DNA of 64,000 bases, from positions 2,418,001-2,482,000 of the forward strand of contig JBANDB010000005.1 of the NCBI GenBank assembly GCA_037576215.1, read 5' to 3'. The DNA comes from Armillaria gallica. Its lineage: Eukaryota > Basidiomycota > Agaricomycetes > Agaricales > Physalacriaceae. Below the pieces are notes generated by a model. The model ran no database searches. It was not told where the DNA came from and worked only from the letters and a program-made list of their open reading frames with translations. Every line of letters begins with the position of its first letter. The first letter of the stretch is position 1. This document shows, piece by piece, positions 1 to 12,370 of this stretch. Made by a program: the position numbers and the translations under genes.

Positions 1-2831
1 CTGATCTGACTGCAATAACATCTCTACAATCTTTGTAGACTCCCTTGCCACAGCATAAAACAAGGGTGTACATCCTGCAGAGTCCTTGCAATTCACATCA
101 ACCTGATCTAACTGCAATAACACTTCCACAATCTGTGTAGACCCCCTTTCTGCAGCATAGGACAAAGCTGTACGTTGTTTGCCAGAGTCCCAGGTATTTG
201 GATCAATCTTGTCTTGATCAAGGAGCAGTTTCACCATTTTAGGATTCTCATTTTTGCTGGATGTGATCAACAATGATGTCTCACACTGGCATGGATCATC
301 CCCTCATTTCAAAAGTACTTCTGTAATGTGCAACAGATCATACCACACAGCCAAATGAAGTGGAGTGAGTGCCTCAGTGGATAATATAGTATGGTCAGTT
401 TTTATGACCTTTCTATAACATGCTAAGTTAAAAAATGCAATGATTTTGTCTACCAATGAGTGTTGCAGTTTCTTAGCATAGTATATCCAGTGATCAAGTG
501 AGTAGCAAAGAAATGGATAATTTCTATAATTCTCATTGAAAGGATGGGAAAGATGGAAGGGAAAGATTAGACAGTGCTCCCAAACAGAAACAAGACCATC
601 TCTATAAGGAAATCAAAGGTGAGGAATATTTATTGATTGGACATTGTCATTGCTATCATTGCTGATGTCATTGTTGTCACTGGTGGTGGTGCTGTTGTTA
701 TTGCCATTGTTATAGTATAACCTGATATTATTGTTATGATCAACATAATAGTGGTGCCTGAAGTTGTTGAACAACATATATGTTAAGCAGGTGCATGCAA
801 TGGTCTCTTGGAGTTGAGGGAATAAATTATCTTTCTGAGACATAAAATATTCCTGTGTTGTATAATCTAGATAAATTTGTCTTCAGCTTGTATAAGAAGG
901 ATTAAATCATTTTACTTATGTGCAAACTTCACTATAGGATCCCTAGGCCATTTTGACCAGTCTACACTACTAGTAACAGTGACAAGTCCACCACAGACAC
1001 TTCACAAAAGATCTTTACTGTAGATATTATCAGGCTCAAAGGCCATCATGTCTGAATCAAGATCCACAGACAATGCATGCTGCAGTTCCAACACAGTCAA
1101 AGGGCACCTGGCAAAAGCTATCCACCCAAATATGCGAAATGCAAGGACTCTATCATCATCATCTTGACTATTGATCCGACTCTCCAGTATCTCAGTGTGT
1201 GCACCCATTATATTGTCTGGCAGTTTAGCAAGTGCATCTTCAAGTGTTTTCTAAGTTCTTGCTGAGCCAGCAAGTGAGTCCATATGCAGCCTTGCCAAAA
1301 GGAACCTATAGATAGTTGGTTAATAGGTGCAACAAGCATGCCTGCATGAGTAACACACATGTTATAAGACTTTTCTGTTACTTGAATAAGCATCTTCTTT
1401 CATAGAATCAAACCACCCTTCCCCTTGATGATGCTGGCAAGGTGCCAGCTTTGAGAGAGCCTGTCCTCAATATATAATCTAATATCATCGGTGGAAGCTT
1501 CAATATCAAATGTAGTATCTGCCTCAAAGAGCAAATCAAGTGCAATGTCAGGTCTTGACATCACAAGGAGATAGATATTATCACCCAACATCCTTCGAAT
1601 CACATCAATGAGATGTTCTCGATGGTCATTAGCAAACTCATCCAGTGCATCAAGAACAATATAGACATGGGAAGAAACACATCCCAGCACTTCTGACAGA
1701 CATTTGGTAAGGTCATCAAGAGAAGGATGTTTTGTTTTCTGGTTGGCATGAAGTGTCTTGGTTAAGGGAAAAAGGCCATAGTCTTGAACTAGCTGTTTCA
1801 GGAGGCTACAAAGAACATCTCCACAGTTTGTTCAACTGTAGATTTGTAATCGCAAAAGATACTCAGGAAAAGTGCCTTTCCCTCTTTGACCACTGGCAGT
1901 GAATGCAAATGGTTGACAATGATCGAGGCCAGGAAGGTCTTTCCAACACCAGCTGAAGAGATGTATTAGCCTCAAGAAATTAGTGAAGAGATCAGTCAAA
2001 ACAACTCATGACCACCCTGACACCGCAAAGTATGAGACTTCCCACAACCATCTACCCAAGTCAGAAACTCTAGCGACTTGAGGATCCACTGTCCAGTATT
2101 GCTGACACACTTTTTCAGTGTCTCAAGCTGAACATCATTGTAGTCCACAGTATTAGAGGTGAGCCACTTTACTACATCCACGGTTTCTTCCTCTGCAATG
2201 TGTCCCTACATCAGTATACCATCCAACAGTCAATTTTGGATACAAACATACCCCTCTGTTTCTTCTTGATTATACTCAGAGTTTCCTCACCAGTGTGCTT
2301 GGCATCACCTAGCATGTCCTTGACTGCATGAGATAATTTGCTGTATACCAAACTTAGCCTCCGAGAGGTGAAAGCGGGAGTCACTTACATGGCATCAACT
2401 TGCACAGCACTCATGACTAACATCTTGAAACGTTCGATCTTCTTCAGATTGTCCTCCACGCTCGTTTTGGTAAGTGTCCACAGCATTCTCTTTTTCACCA
2501 TCTTCCATTGAGGCGGATCATTGTTCAGCTTTTTCTTGAGTCCGTCGAGCAGCTCTTCAAGCTCCTTGAAAAGACCATCCGGAGCAGCGCCCAGAACATC
2601 AACCGGAGGAGCAAACAACTGCTTCAATGTCTTCAGCCATGGGTCCTCTTCGGTCAAAAGCTGAATAAGGTCGCATAAGGTGGACAGATAGATCTTCAGA
2701 GGAGCTAGCTCCTTCAAGAACTGGGTAATTTCTTCAGGCGCGTTTATTACGTCCTTGACATAGTTGGTGAGAGTAACTATGTTTCCGATGAGGGTGGTAA
2801 CGGATGAAGTGACTCCTAGGACCTCTGCCAT
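1..2831 (-). pseudogene. NACHT-ankyrin NLR gene, degraded, runs off left edge
   Basis: Reads right to left. The ATG at 2831 opens an exon to 2389 encoding a helical domain (MAEVLGVTSSVTTLIGN...) of the kind found at the N terminus of basidiomycete NLRs. An intron with GTAAGTG donor (2388-2341) and another with GTATGT donor (2251-2206) follow. The P-loop GVGKT lies at 1950-1936, joined by a likely intron to an upstream RCQG; Walker B reads LDALDE near 1660-1640. The post-NACHT region (RFLLARLHMDSLA, then LAQQELRK, then KTLEDALAKLPDNI) is spread over three frames between 1320 and 1210, so indels break it. A TTQEYF...FPQLQETIACTCLTY segment follows (870-760), then ankyrin repeats (390-1, TPLHLAV, TALSYAAERG, TPLFYAVARE). 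The ankyrin frame has a TGA at 306-304. Known role of the family: intracellular receptors in non-self recognition and programmed cell death. Domain assignment is firm; non-function is inferred. Confidence 0.82.
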
Positions 2832-4524
2832 GGTTGGTGGTGAAGAGCAAGGTTGTATGCAGGCAAGTCGCACGGTACGTCGGCTCGTGGTCGAAATCGA
2901 AATCAGCCCCACAGGCCACAGCCATCAGCCAATGCTGTTGTACTGCATTCCTGTGATGATGGGAAACAGATCACTTGCATTACGTTCTTGAGAATCGCGA
3001 GCCCCCGAATCCTAACTGGCCCGCATCCTCTTCAGCCATATTCAGAGGGACGTAAGAGAATCGTAATCGATATATTGTGTGCAGAGAGGAAACATAAACC
3101 CTGTTCGCGCTAGTCCTACCCTCGCAGAGGTGCATGCATGCACGGAAGCAATGATGATCTTCACATCACACAGCTTGGGCTTCTATAATTCTACCGCCGA
3201 TAGCAGGCGCTTAGCGTCAAATCGTATGCTGTGCGAAACTCCGGTGTCAATTTTATCCATATCTGGGTTCACCTATTCGCCGTTGGCCGCGAACCCGAGA
3301 GAGGCGCGATTGCTATCATGAAGTCGATCTGGCGATGGGTGAATAGACAGCTACAAGGTCAAGGGTTAAACTAACCTTGATGTTCGCCACATATGGATAC
3401 GTTGACGGCATTTCTCATCACAATCCATGCTTTCATGTACCGCAAATCTTGACATTGAATCCGACTTCTTCACGGAGGTGATTGCTGCGCTGTACTACTT
3501 TTAGTTGATTATCCTTATCGGCGTCCCGGGATCCGAGCATAAGTTTCGAGGCTCTCTATTGATGGGATACACTAGAACGGCAGGCGTGTAAGCCAAGATC
3601 AGATAAGAAACTTTTGAGGAACGCGAACCTAGCAGTCTAGATCGTGAACCCATCCTAACGTATATCCGGTAAGATCTCCAATTATGCTACTTGTTCTCAG
3701 AGAATGCACGAGGACGAGACTGGTGGGGGGAAATCTGAAACACCGTAGCAGGAGAATACTGACGATCCGAGAGCTGGTCGACTCGAAATCAGAGATGTTC
3801 CGAGAAAATATTTGCTGTCGAGTTGGAGTGATCATGCAGTGCTGCAAGTCGTCCGGAAAATCTGTTCCGGGATTAACCAACGAAAAGGATAAGGGGAGAC
3901 GACTACGTGGAGAAACGTTAGTAAGTGATTAAGGGGTAAAAGATCGAACTAACATGACGATGAATCGTAGTAGACAACACTTCCTACCGCGTCAGTTTTG
4001 TATGGAGTGATAGTCTTGACGTCGTATCCGAAGTGTCGCGTACAAAGCTGAATATATTACACTTAGCAAAGTCACGGCAGACGTGTACAGATACTGACCA
4101 GCCTGGCTCAATCGCATTTCAGCAGTCTACGGTAGGGCCCACGGAAGCTTGTGACGCTTTAAAGAGATGAGTTGATTATAGGACTCAAAAGAGAGAAAAT
4201 ACACCTACGACATCGGAGCATAATTGCAAGCCTTCCTTACTAACGCTTATCTTTAGAGAAGACTTGGTCGCGTAAGTCTGCGAGGGCTTGCAAGGCGCGA
4301 CATTACCTAGTTATCAGAGAGCAGCGGTGACATCAAACAGGGCGACGAGGCGAGGCTTGATGGGTAGGAATGGCAGACAAGTTGGATATAAGGAGTCGTC
4401 GTCGGCTACCACTGGTGTCTTGAGGAATAGCTCTGAGTTTGAAGATTGAAATATTGAAGCGCGAGGAGAGAAGAATAGTTTAAGATGAAGATGACGGTCA
4501 CGATGAAAAGTCATTTCGACTGGA
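2832..4524. other. No gene recognised
   Basis: About 1.7 kb upstream of the NLR start. CpG-containing, moderate GC, only short unconvincing reading frames. It probably holds the NLR promoter at its left end; no TATA box or other site stands out. Confidence 0.5.
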
Positions 4525-5978
4525 TGGGTGGTGGCTGCGCTGCACCCACTCTTGCTTGTCACTATCAGGCCATATCGCTCCCCGTCTTCCTGATTGAAAT
4601 ATTGAGGGTTCACTCTGAACTCATACCGTGATTGAAGAACGCATAAACGTCGAAGAACGGAAAATGCATCGTTAACCGCACTTGAATTCGAGACGGGCTC
4701 GGAATCCAGTGATGATTATACGGAAAGCCCTCAATCAGCAATTCCTACGCGTGATACTCACAGGACTAGAAATTTTCATTATCCTCCGCCCGAAACCATG
4801 ACACCGACAGTGAACCCGATGATTTACTCCCTTTCTTCTTCCTCCTCAGGGCTCTTCAACAGGTGCAACGTAATCCTCAGAGGGTTACACTACCGGGTTC
4901 AACGTCTGTCAAGGTGTGTACGCTACGTCTTTTGTTGTTCGTCACAAACCAAACAGTCTATCAGATTCGTGTCCGAATCTCAGCTTTCCCAGTGCTAATC
5001 CTGACTCGTTCACCAATTCACCGAGTGGCCGTGTGTCCAGCTCCCGCCCCCTTTGGCCAGTCGCGATCCCATTTTCTCCACGATGCAAGCGACTGTGCTC
5101 GGTGATGCTTGGGAGGTACTAATATGCATGATCTCACACCATACAGACTTCGCTGGATCAACGACGCGTTTCTGCAGAACGGCTCTGACGCTTGATAGAC
5201 GTAATAAATTCCTGGGATCGACCCACCTCCATGCGACGACCCTTTGGTTAACGTCTAACGTTTGACCCTCCTCCCTCCACGACAACAGAGATGTCCACCA
5301 TCCCCCTGCTCCCTTATCACCACCGTCACTTGAAGCGCTGCCCTCCCATTCGCTTACATTCCCCCTCTGAAGACACGCACACGCACAGGAGCATGTCTCC
5401 TCGCCGCACTTTTTTTTGATTTCTTGATGCACCCGCGGCTTCACTCAGACGATGCATCAACCCGGTGGTTTTGAGTGGAAAGGGATGTAGAGACGCCCTT
5501 GAGACAGCATCTTCGCGCTGAGGGCAGTCGGTGTGCTAGGGATGCAGCCATTGTTACGGTTCGGCTCGAAGACTGTTATTTCATCTTCGAGAGAGATCCT
5601 GCATTTGCCGTTCTCTCCGCCACACCTTTGAGCGGTCTATCCTTCCCGAACATCAAACTTTCCCAAGCTGGCAACTACACAGTTCCTACAATGTAGAGAA
5701 CATTCACAGCTACAGGGTGGAAGTCACGGCATGTTATTACTCTTCGCCGCTACGCAAATTGTCGCCTTCATCTTTCTTTTTGCGATGGTTCTCTCCCCTT
5801 CGTTTCTATCCGCCTCTTCGTACTTTCAGCTTGTATAGAAAAGTTAATACCATTGCTGTGATTGTGACTTATGACTTATGCCTGTACTGTATGCTCATGG
5901 GCTGGAAGCAATTAAGCGGAGACGACTTTGTTTATTTTGAACAGAAGGTGTGAATGTTACCTGATCATTGAACGACAA
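4525..5978. repeat. Duplicated segment, copy A1
   Basis: Collinear, in the same orientation, with 8697-10121 over its whole length with many substitutions. Shared landmarks are the CTATCAGATTCGTGTCCGAA stretch (4958 / 9118), the GCGATCCCATTTTCTCCACG stretch (5062 / 9208) and the right end ACCTGATCATTGAACG (5959 / 10107). Both copies keep an open frame on the plus strand around 5545-5690 beginning AIVTV and ending NYTVPTM here. I do not recognise that peptide. Confidence 0.8.
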
Positions 5979-8696
5979 TTTAGCTGGAGATAAAGACGTG
6001 CTAAGTCACCGCAACACAGATTACATTTCGAACTCACCACAGTGAAGACGTCGATAAGAGGCAATATTGCTAGAAGCGCGAAAGAACCACCGGCGCCTAT
6101 CCAATTCCATTTGGATGAAAAAAATCCTTTCCCATACCCCTCGGAACACGCCACAAAGTTCTCGCGGATGATATCCTACAGATTGGCTGGACGATTATAT
6201 CAATTCATACATTCAACACGTCGTTCCTCATCCAAAACATCCTCGAACATAGCGCATGTTTCGGCTATCCATCCATGCAACCCGGCAAAGGTCCGACAGC
6301 ATTCTCCGATAGCGCTCTCCGGCAGAATGTGCTCGGATCAGCGAGGCTTTAATGAAGATGATAGGACGCCATATGAGGATGGGCCTTATAGAGTAGTACC
6401 GGCTTCGTATGATAGTGATGGCTTCGCATAAAGATATGGTTTAAGAACCGGATGACGAATAGGTCGGCATTTTGAAGTACCGCATGAGGTGACGGCTCGA
6501 GGGCGAGGAAGTTGGGTAAGAGTCCCTTTTAAAAGGTACAAAAACTGGGGTCCATTTTGACTAACCGTAAGGAATGTAAGGTTAGGATCACATTCAAGGT
6601 CTGGCGGAGCGACATACCATACACAAAGTAGTAGCTCTCCTGGCCCTCACAACTCTCCCTCAGACCACTGCCATCACCTACTCCCAGCCTTACACACCTC
6701 CTTACTCTTACGTTGGCCCTCATTCAAGCGAACCAAAACCTCTCAATTCCATCTGTGAGCTTTTTCTTCTCCTATCTGATCCCTGAATGACGATGAGTCG
6801 AAGACGAAGCCTTTCCGACGAGAAGACTTGACGGCGAACACGGAGCTGCCAGAACTGCATTCATTACTAGTGACGTGACAACGTTCTACACCCCGTCGAG
6901 ATTATTCCTATCGATGGCGACCCGCAGCTGACCACAACGATCCCTAGTCGCCGTCATTGTGCGTTCAGTCCCGGCGTGTGGTATACAGGGTCAGTACGCG
7001 AAATATCGCGCCGTCCTCGTCGCCCGTCCTTGGTAAATCGGACCATCTTCACGTCCTGTTGCCGTCCCAAACAGAGGGAGACACTCCGACAGTGGTACAC
7101 CCACTGTTATGGCAAACGGCTGATGATGAAGCACGCTTCTGCTCAGTCTGTCGAGCGTACGCGTTCTTGGTCATGAAGACGGCGTGAAAAAGACGGTGTT
7201 CTGCCCGCCTCTTCCATCATTGGCTATCATCTACCCAAAGCTTCGACGGCTAGTAGTTATTTAGAGGTCGGGTGACTTAGAGTAGGTTACAGTCGTCGAT
7301 GTCGTCGAGAGGTCATGGCATGCTCTGCAAATACTTGTCCCTCTGCGGATATTATTGCTCCTCAAGGACGATGCACCTTTTGACAGCCATCGAAGGATGT
7401 GGGGCTGCGAAGAACAAGAAGTGGCTCCGCGGTCCAGACCTGCGTATTTGAGGAAAGACGCGGTTTATGGGACTCCGCGCCATAGACGGTAGAACTTGTT
7501 GTGTAGGGTGTGCAAATCGCGTGTCGGGATCTTTATTCGATGTAGGTGTACCTCGGCCGCCACTACAAGCATGTATCAGCTTTGCTTAACAGAAAAAGAT
7601 AGCAGACTACCTTTGGATGAGCTGTCTTCAGTTACATGTGTAAGTATCGGCGCATGACAGGATATCGGCCGTCGACGTCGAGTTCAGCTGTCGGTGGCCT
7701 GTAACCTAGGGAAAATAGGGCTAAGATCACAGCTCATATTGGGGCAAAAAGCCTTACCATACGCCTGAAATTCCTGGTATGCCGCTCTGGTCACCAATGA
7801 GACCTTTTTTGGTGTTACAATCCAACTCGTCGAGCGTGGAGGTAGATAAGGCTTCTCCGAATCGCTTGCATCGGTCCTCTCCAATGTGACATGAGTCACC
7901 GCTGCACGTCGTCGCTAACCCGGGGCGCGAGCATGATGTCACCCTAATTCGTCCTTCTTACAGCCAACTTAGGAGAGTCACACCAAATCGGTATCACACT
8001 CACGACACCGCGCCGTCAGTGTCTTGTCATCCTTGATTCCAACAGAGCCAGCGAATGCTACAGACAATCGGCGGGGACGAGGTTGCAACATGGAGAACGT
8101 GGACGGAATGCGACAGCAAGTAGTAAAGTAGCCCGGCATCACGCTTAGCACCGTGCGCAGTCGAATACAAACAGGCAGGTTGGAGCGCATCCGGAAAACA
8201 GCTTGAGCAGGCTACAAGTGGTCATCATTAGAGCTCGATTACTTCAATGACAGTAGCTTCTACTCACTTTGACCTACTGTGGCATGTCCACGGCATCCTC
8301 TCAGGGTATCTCCTCCACGATGATCACCAAGACTGTTGCGAGATGCGCCTGTCTACCAGCAACGAATCGTCGCTGCCATCGCCCGCCGCTGTTACTGACC
8401 TTCCATTACCTCGACTGCCTAGGCGTATCATCCTGTGCCTCGCCTCTTCGTCTCTTCTTGCCTCGTTTCCTAAGTCAGCACGGCTGTAGAATTTCTAGGC
8501 GGTGGGTGAGGGTCTGAGCTTGAGGATATATCCACGGGTAGCCTCAGCAATGATTCTGTGAGAGCTCGCGCGGCTAGTATCCTGAGAACGAATTATTAAG
8601 AGTAATCTAGTAAAGATTTTGTGAAACCAACGCACCAGTAGCTTGCGGTGTTGCTTACTGCAGAGAAGCGTTGACTTCCTCTTTTGTACTTGTGTA
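5979..8696. other. Single-copy spacer between A1 and A2
   Basis: Unmatched DNA separating the two copies of the A duplication. CpG-rich, no recognisable domain. The only stretch with gene-like character is the possible membrane-helix exon at 6038-6154 (minus). Short open frames on both strands at 7.7-8.5 kb have no recognisable content. Confidence 0.45.
6038..6154 (-). CDS. Possible exon with a transmembrane helix
   Basis: On the minus strand the frame reads about 39 residues ending in a hydrophobic run (IGAGGSFALLAILPLI), long enough for one membrane helix. It is followed by a plausible intron with a GTGAGT donor at 6037 and CTCCAG acceptor at 5984. Upstream (6330-6200) the same strand holds another open stretch (ESAIGECCRTFAGLHGW...) that could be a preceding exon. 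No family is recognised. A plus-strand frame of 129 codons overlaps it; I favour the minus reading because of the splice sites and helix, but either could be chance. Confidence 0.2.
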
Positions 8697-10121
8697 TGTG
8701 GTGGCTGTGCTGCACCGTGTCGCTCTCCACTTTCCTATTTGAAAATCCGATATCACTCTGGACTCATGCCGTGACCGAAGCACAAACGTCGAGGAATGCG
8801 CCGGACGCCATACCACGGAGAATACATCGTTGACCGAGCTTGAATTCGGGATGGGCACAGAATCCAGTGACAATCATCTGAAGAGCCCTCAAGTATTAGC
8901 AATTTCTACGCGCCATACTCACACAAATACAAATTTTCATTATCCTCCGCCCGAAGCGATGACACTGATAGTGACCCTCCTGCTCTGCTTTGCTTCTTCT
9001 TTCTCCTAAGGGCTCTTCTACAGGTGTAACGTAATCCTTAACGGGCTAAACTATGAGTTCAACCTTTGTTCAAAGTGCGTACGCTGTGTCCGTTGTTGCT
9101 CACCACAAACTAAACCGTCTATCAGATTCGTGTCCGAATCTCAGCTCTCCCAGTGCTAGCCCTGACTCATTCACCAATCCACCGAGTGGCCGTGTGTCCA
9201 GCTCATCGCGATCCCATTTTCTCCACGATGCAAGCGACTGTGCTCGGTAATGTCTGGGAGGTACCAATATGCATGATCTCTAACACCGGCACACCCAATA
9301 CACACTTCGCAGGATCAAGGACGCGTTTCCAGAACGCATCTAACGCTTGACATATATGGACATCAATCGCTGGGATCGACCCACCTCCTTGTAGTGACCT
9401 TTTGGTCAACGTCTAACGTTTGACCCTCCTCCCTCCACGACAACAGAGATGTCCACCCACCCCCCCTTCTCCCTTACCACCACTGTCACTTGAAGCGCTG
9501 CCCCTCCCATTCGCTTACATTCCTCTTCTGAAGACATGCACACGCACAGGAGCATGTCCCCTCACCGCAGTTTTGTTTGATTTCTTGATGCACCCGCGAC
9601 TTCGCTCAGACGACGCGTCAACCCGGTGGTTTTGAGTGAAAAGGGGTGTAGAGATGCCCTTGAGACAGCATCTCCGCGCTGAGGGTAGTCGGCGTGCTAG
9701 GGGATGCAGCCATCGTTACGGTTCAGCTCGAAGACGGTTATCTCATCTTCGAGAAAGATCCAGCGTTTGCCGTTCTCTCCGCCTCACCTTTGACCGGTCT
9801 ATTCTTCCCGAACGTCAAACTTTCCCAAGCTGGCAGCTACACAGTTCCTACAACGTAGAGAACGTCAACAGCTACAGTGTAGAAGTCACGGCATGTCATT
9901 ACTCTTCGTCGCTAAGCAAATCGTCGCCTTCATCTTTTTTTTTGTGACGTTTTTCTCCCCTTCGCTTCTATCTGCCTCCTCGTATTTCAGCTTGTGTAGA
10001 AAAGTTAATACCATTTCTATGGCTGTTACCTATACGCGTCATGGGCTGGAAGGTAATCAAGCGGAGGCGACTGTGTTTATCTTGAACAGACGGTGTGAAC
10101 GTTACCTGATCATTGAACGGT
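8697..10121. repeat. Duplicated segment, copy A2
   Basis: Direct copy of 4525-5978. The shared plus-strand peptide (about 9712-9860, AIVTVQLEDGYLIFEKDPAF and on) differs from A1 mostly by conservative changes (Q/R, K/R, S/T, V/I), which suggests it was once under protein-level constraint. On the minus strand the frame running in from 10207 (SSSRVVNGEMDSKAKRDHEQ...) reaches CAG|GTAACGTTC at the edge of the duplicated block, which could be a splice donor. Confidence 0.8.
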
Positions 10122-10373
10122 GGCTTTCGCTGCTCGTGGTCCCGTTTGGCCTTGCTGTCCATCTCACCGTTCACGACTCTGGAACTTGAACGAGGGGCTG
10201 GTGTCATGTTGTATTGTTTTTGACAGTGTGGACACTAAATTGAGAACGGTAACAGAAGAACCCGAGATTCCGGTACTAACTATGCACGTCGCAGTGCTCA
10301 TGGCACTGCTCAGTCCTCAGAGTCTCAGTCCCAATTAAAACATAAAATAAAACAAGGAAGAGCTACACAGTAC

Positions 10374-10443
10374 GGACCTTCTCGGATTCGAACGGAGATC
10401 GATAAATTTCCAATTGGTGATTATACGATTACACCAAAAGGCC
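10374..10443 (-). tRNA. tRNA-like gene, probably degenerate
   Basis: The minus strand folds as a tRNA. The acceptor 5-prime strand GGCCTTT pairs with GAAGGTC (one or two G-U pairs), there is a D-arm with box A TGGTGTAATCG, and a T-arm with box B GTTCGAATCC. The T-stem has one mismatch (CTCCG/CCGAG) and the anticodon stem pairs poorly, so the anticodon cannot be read with confidence (TGG or GGA are possible). T-rich DNA follows, as for RNA polymerase III termination. Either a tRNA pseudogene or a tRNA-derived sequence. Confidence 0.5.
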
Positions 10444-10959
10444 TTTACCAATTGCGTGCCTATCAATATCTTATTCCATCTTCTACTACATCTTCTCCTT
10501 CAATGTGCAACACTGAAGGGACGTGTAAAGGAGAGGAGTGTCGCGCACACGAAAATGGATGTCAACAAATCGCATGTTTATTTAAAAAAGAGTTCTATAC
10601 AGCGACATACCCAATACATCAGGATCAAAATCGCATACGTGAAAATAAGTGTAAACGAACACAGAAGAGAGAGCGGGAGGCACACAGAATAAATAACGAG
10701 ATAGCAAATCAGCAGTACAATCCGGTCGACCGCGATACATATGGGGAAAGAAACGGTGCCATAAGAGCTTCGTAGCCATTGCTGCTGCAGTCAGTGTGCA
10801 TATAGTGACGGCCTCGTTGAGAGGTGCTCCAATAGTGCGAAGGAAGACAAAAGACAGACGGCTGGGAAACGAGCCACGACGCCCTCTCAGCCACGAAGTT
10901 TCCTAGTCTGTTCACCCATTCTTCGTTCGAAGACACGCGCGATGACAGAAGCTCCTCTC

Positions 10960-12370
10960 TGTCGCAGTCAGTTTTCGGAGATTCCTTGGTTGGTACTGCA
11001 TTCAACGGTAGCGGATCGTCGATTTGAAAGGCACTTCAGCGGGCTGCGGGAAGAGGGGATGGGCTGGGAGGAAGGGAGACACAGTGCATGCAGAAGACCG
11101 GCCAGTGGGAAGACGCTTAGCTTCGCTCATGCCGCCGTCATCCGGGCCTGGGTATTGGGTATTGAATACTGCCATGTTGACGCGGACGTTTGCTAGTGGA
11201 ACGTTGTGGAAGAGAGAGGTGGGGCAGTTTAAGTGTAGAACTTCTGCGGGCGAATTAGCATATTCTGAATGGCATCTTCGGTGGGGGAACGTTCCATAAC
11301 ATATAGACGTAGGCAGATTTTCAAGACGTCCGCATTCCCATGCCAATCCAGTGTAACACGCGATATCGACAGGATATCCTTGTGTCCGTTACAGAATCCA
11401 CAGCGTCGGGGTCGGTGAGCACTTCGCCCGTCAGAATCGGCTGGGCTGAAAGCTTAGCTTGGATGGTCATAAGCTTCGGTGATTTTGTGCTGGGAAGGGT
11501 CAGGAATCCTCTTGTGGGAAGACGCAGAGGTGATATAGAGAGACTGGAATGGTGGTGGTCGAAGTTTGAAGCACCTGTTGTACGGAGAGAGAACGAGGGT
11601 CGTTGAACATCACTAGCACTCGTCGCCGTGTGCTTGGGAAGCTGAGTCTCATATCTGTATATTGGACCGCGGCGGCGTAGTGGGGAGAACGGCGAAACCA
11701 GTAGTGTTTGATGGTGAGATATTCGTCTTGGAAAGTTTCGGCGGTGGCAGCTGTCGGTGAACTGTGCTAGATACATGTAATGTCAATAAAAGAGACCAGT
11801 GAGATGAGAATGGAGGACGTACCCAAGAATGCCGATGGTCTTCCCGTCCCTCTCTATGCCTGCAAAATGTCACATTCAGTTCCTCGCCTCCTCTTAGGCC
11901 ATTCCCTGCACGGCGACGCGTCGAACCAAGTCTGAGCTTCGTTCAGGTTGAGGAGCAGCCACCGTTGGGGATGCAAAGTCGAGGAATCGCTACACCAAGA
12001 AATCAAACGAGGCTTGGAGGAAGAGTTTTTGTTTGCCAGACGAGGAGCGCTTCGAGGCTTTGTATGTGCGTGCGTGCTTGTGGTCGGATGGAGGGGGCAA
12101 TCCGAAACTCCGATCACAGCTTCCCTTCCTTCTCCCACCGTCATCGAGGACTACATCAATATCACCCTCCCCTGTCCACCGGCACCTCCCATGCACAAAG
12201 CCTCTCCTTAGTGGCTCCAGAGGACTGGCCGTGGGTAGGAAGAGAAGGGACCTGTCCATAACCGTCGTTCACTGTTCGCCATCCTCTTTTCACGCGTCCT
12301 GTCCTTTACGCCCAAGTCAACCGTCCGTTTCTTAATCCACGCGCCATACACGACCGGCCTCCTATTATAT
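10960..12370. repeat. Duplicated block B1, contains a minus-strand Q-type copy
   Basis: Direct duplicate of 21220-22640 with moderate divergence; for example GGAGATTCCT...CAACGGTAGCGG at 10976 and 21221, and AAGTCGAGGAATCGC at 11977 and 22250. The minus strand carries the Q module: a segment reading LLLNLNEAQTWFDAS near 11960, an intron with GTACGT donor at 11822 and CTAG acceptor at 11767, then TAETFQDEYLTIKHYW, LTGEVLTDPDAVDSVTDTRI and LFHNVPLANVRV. Frames change between these blocks, so this copy is broken. The right part (12.0-12.37 kb) reads the other way and is the start of the P copy. Confidence 0.75.

Noticed and set aside
10452..10775. A 107-codon cysteine-containing frame that resembles a small secreted protein
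   Set aside because: No signal peptide, cysteines clustered by chance-like composition, no splice or repeat support.
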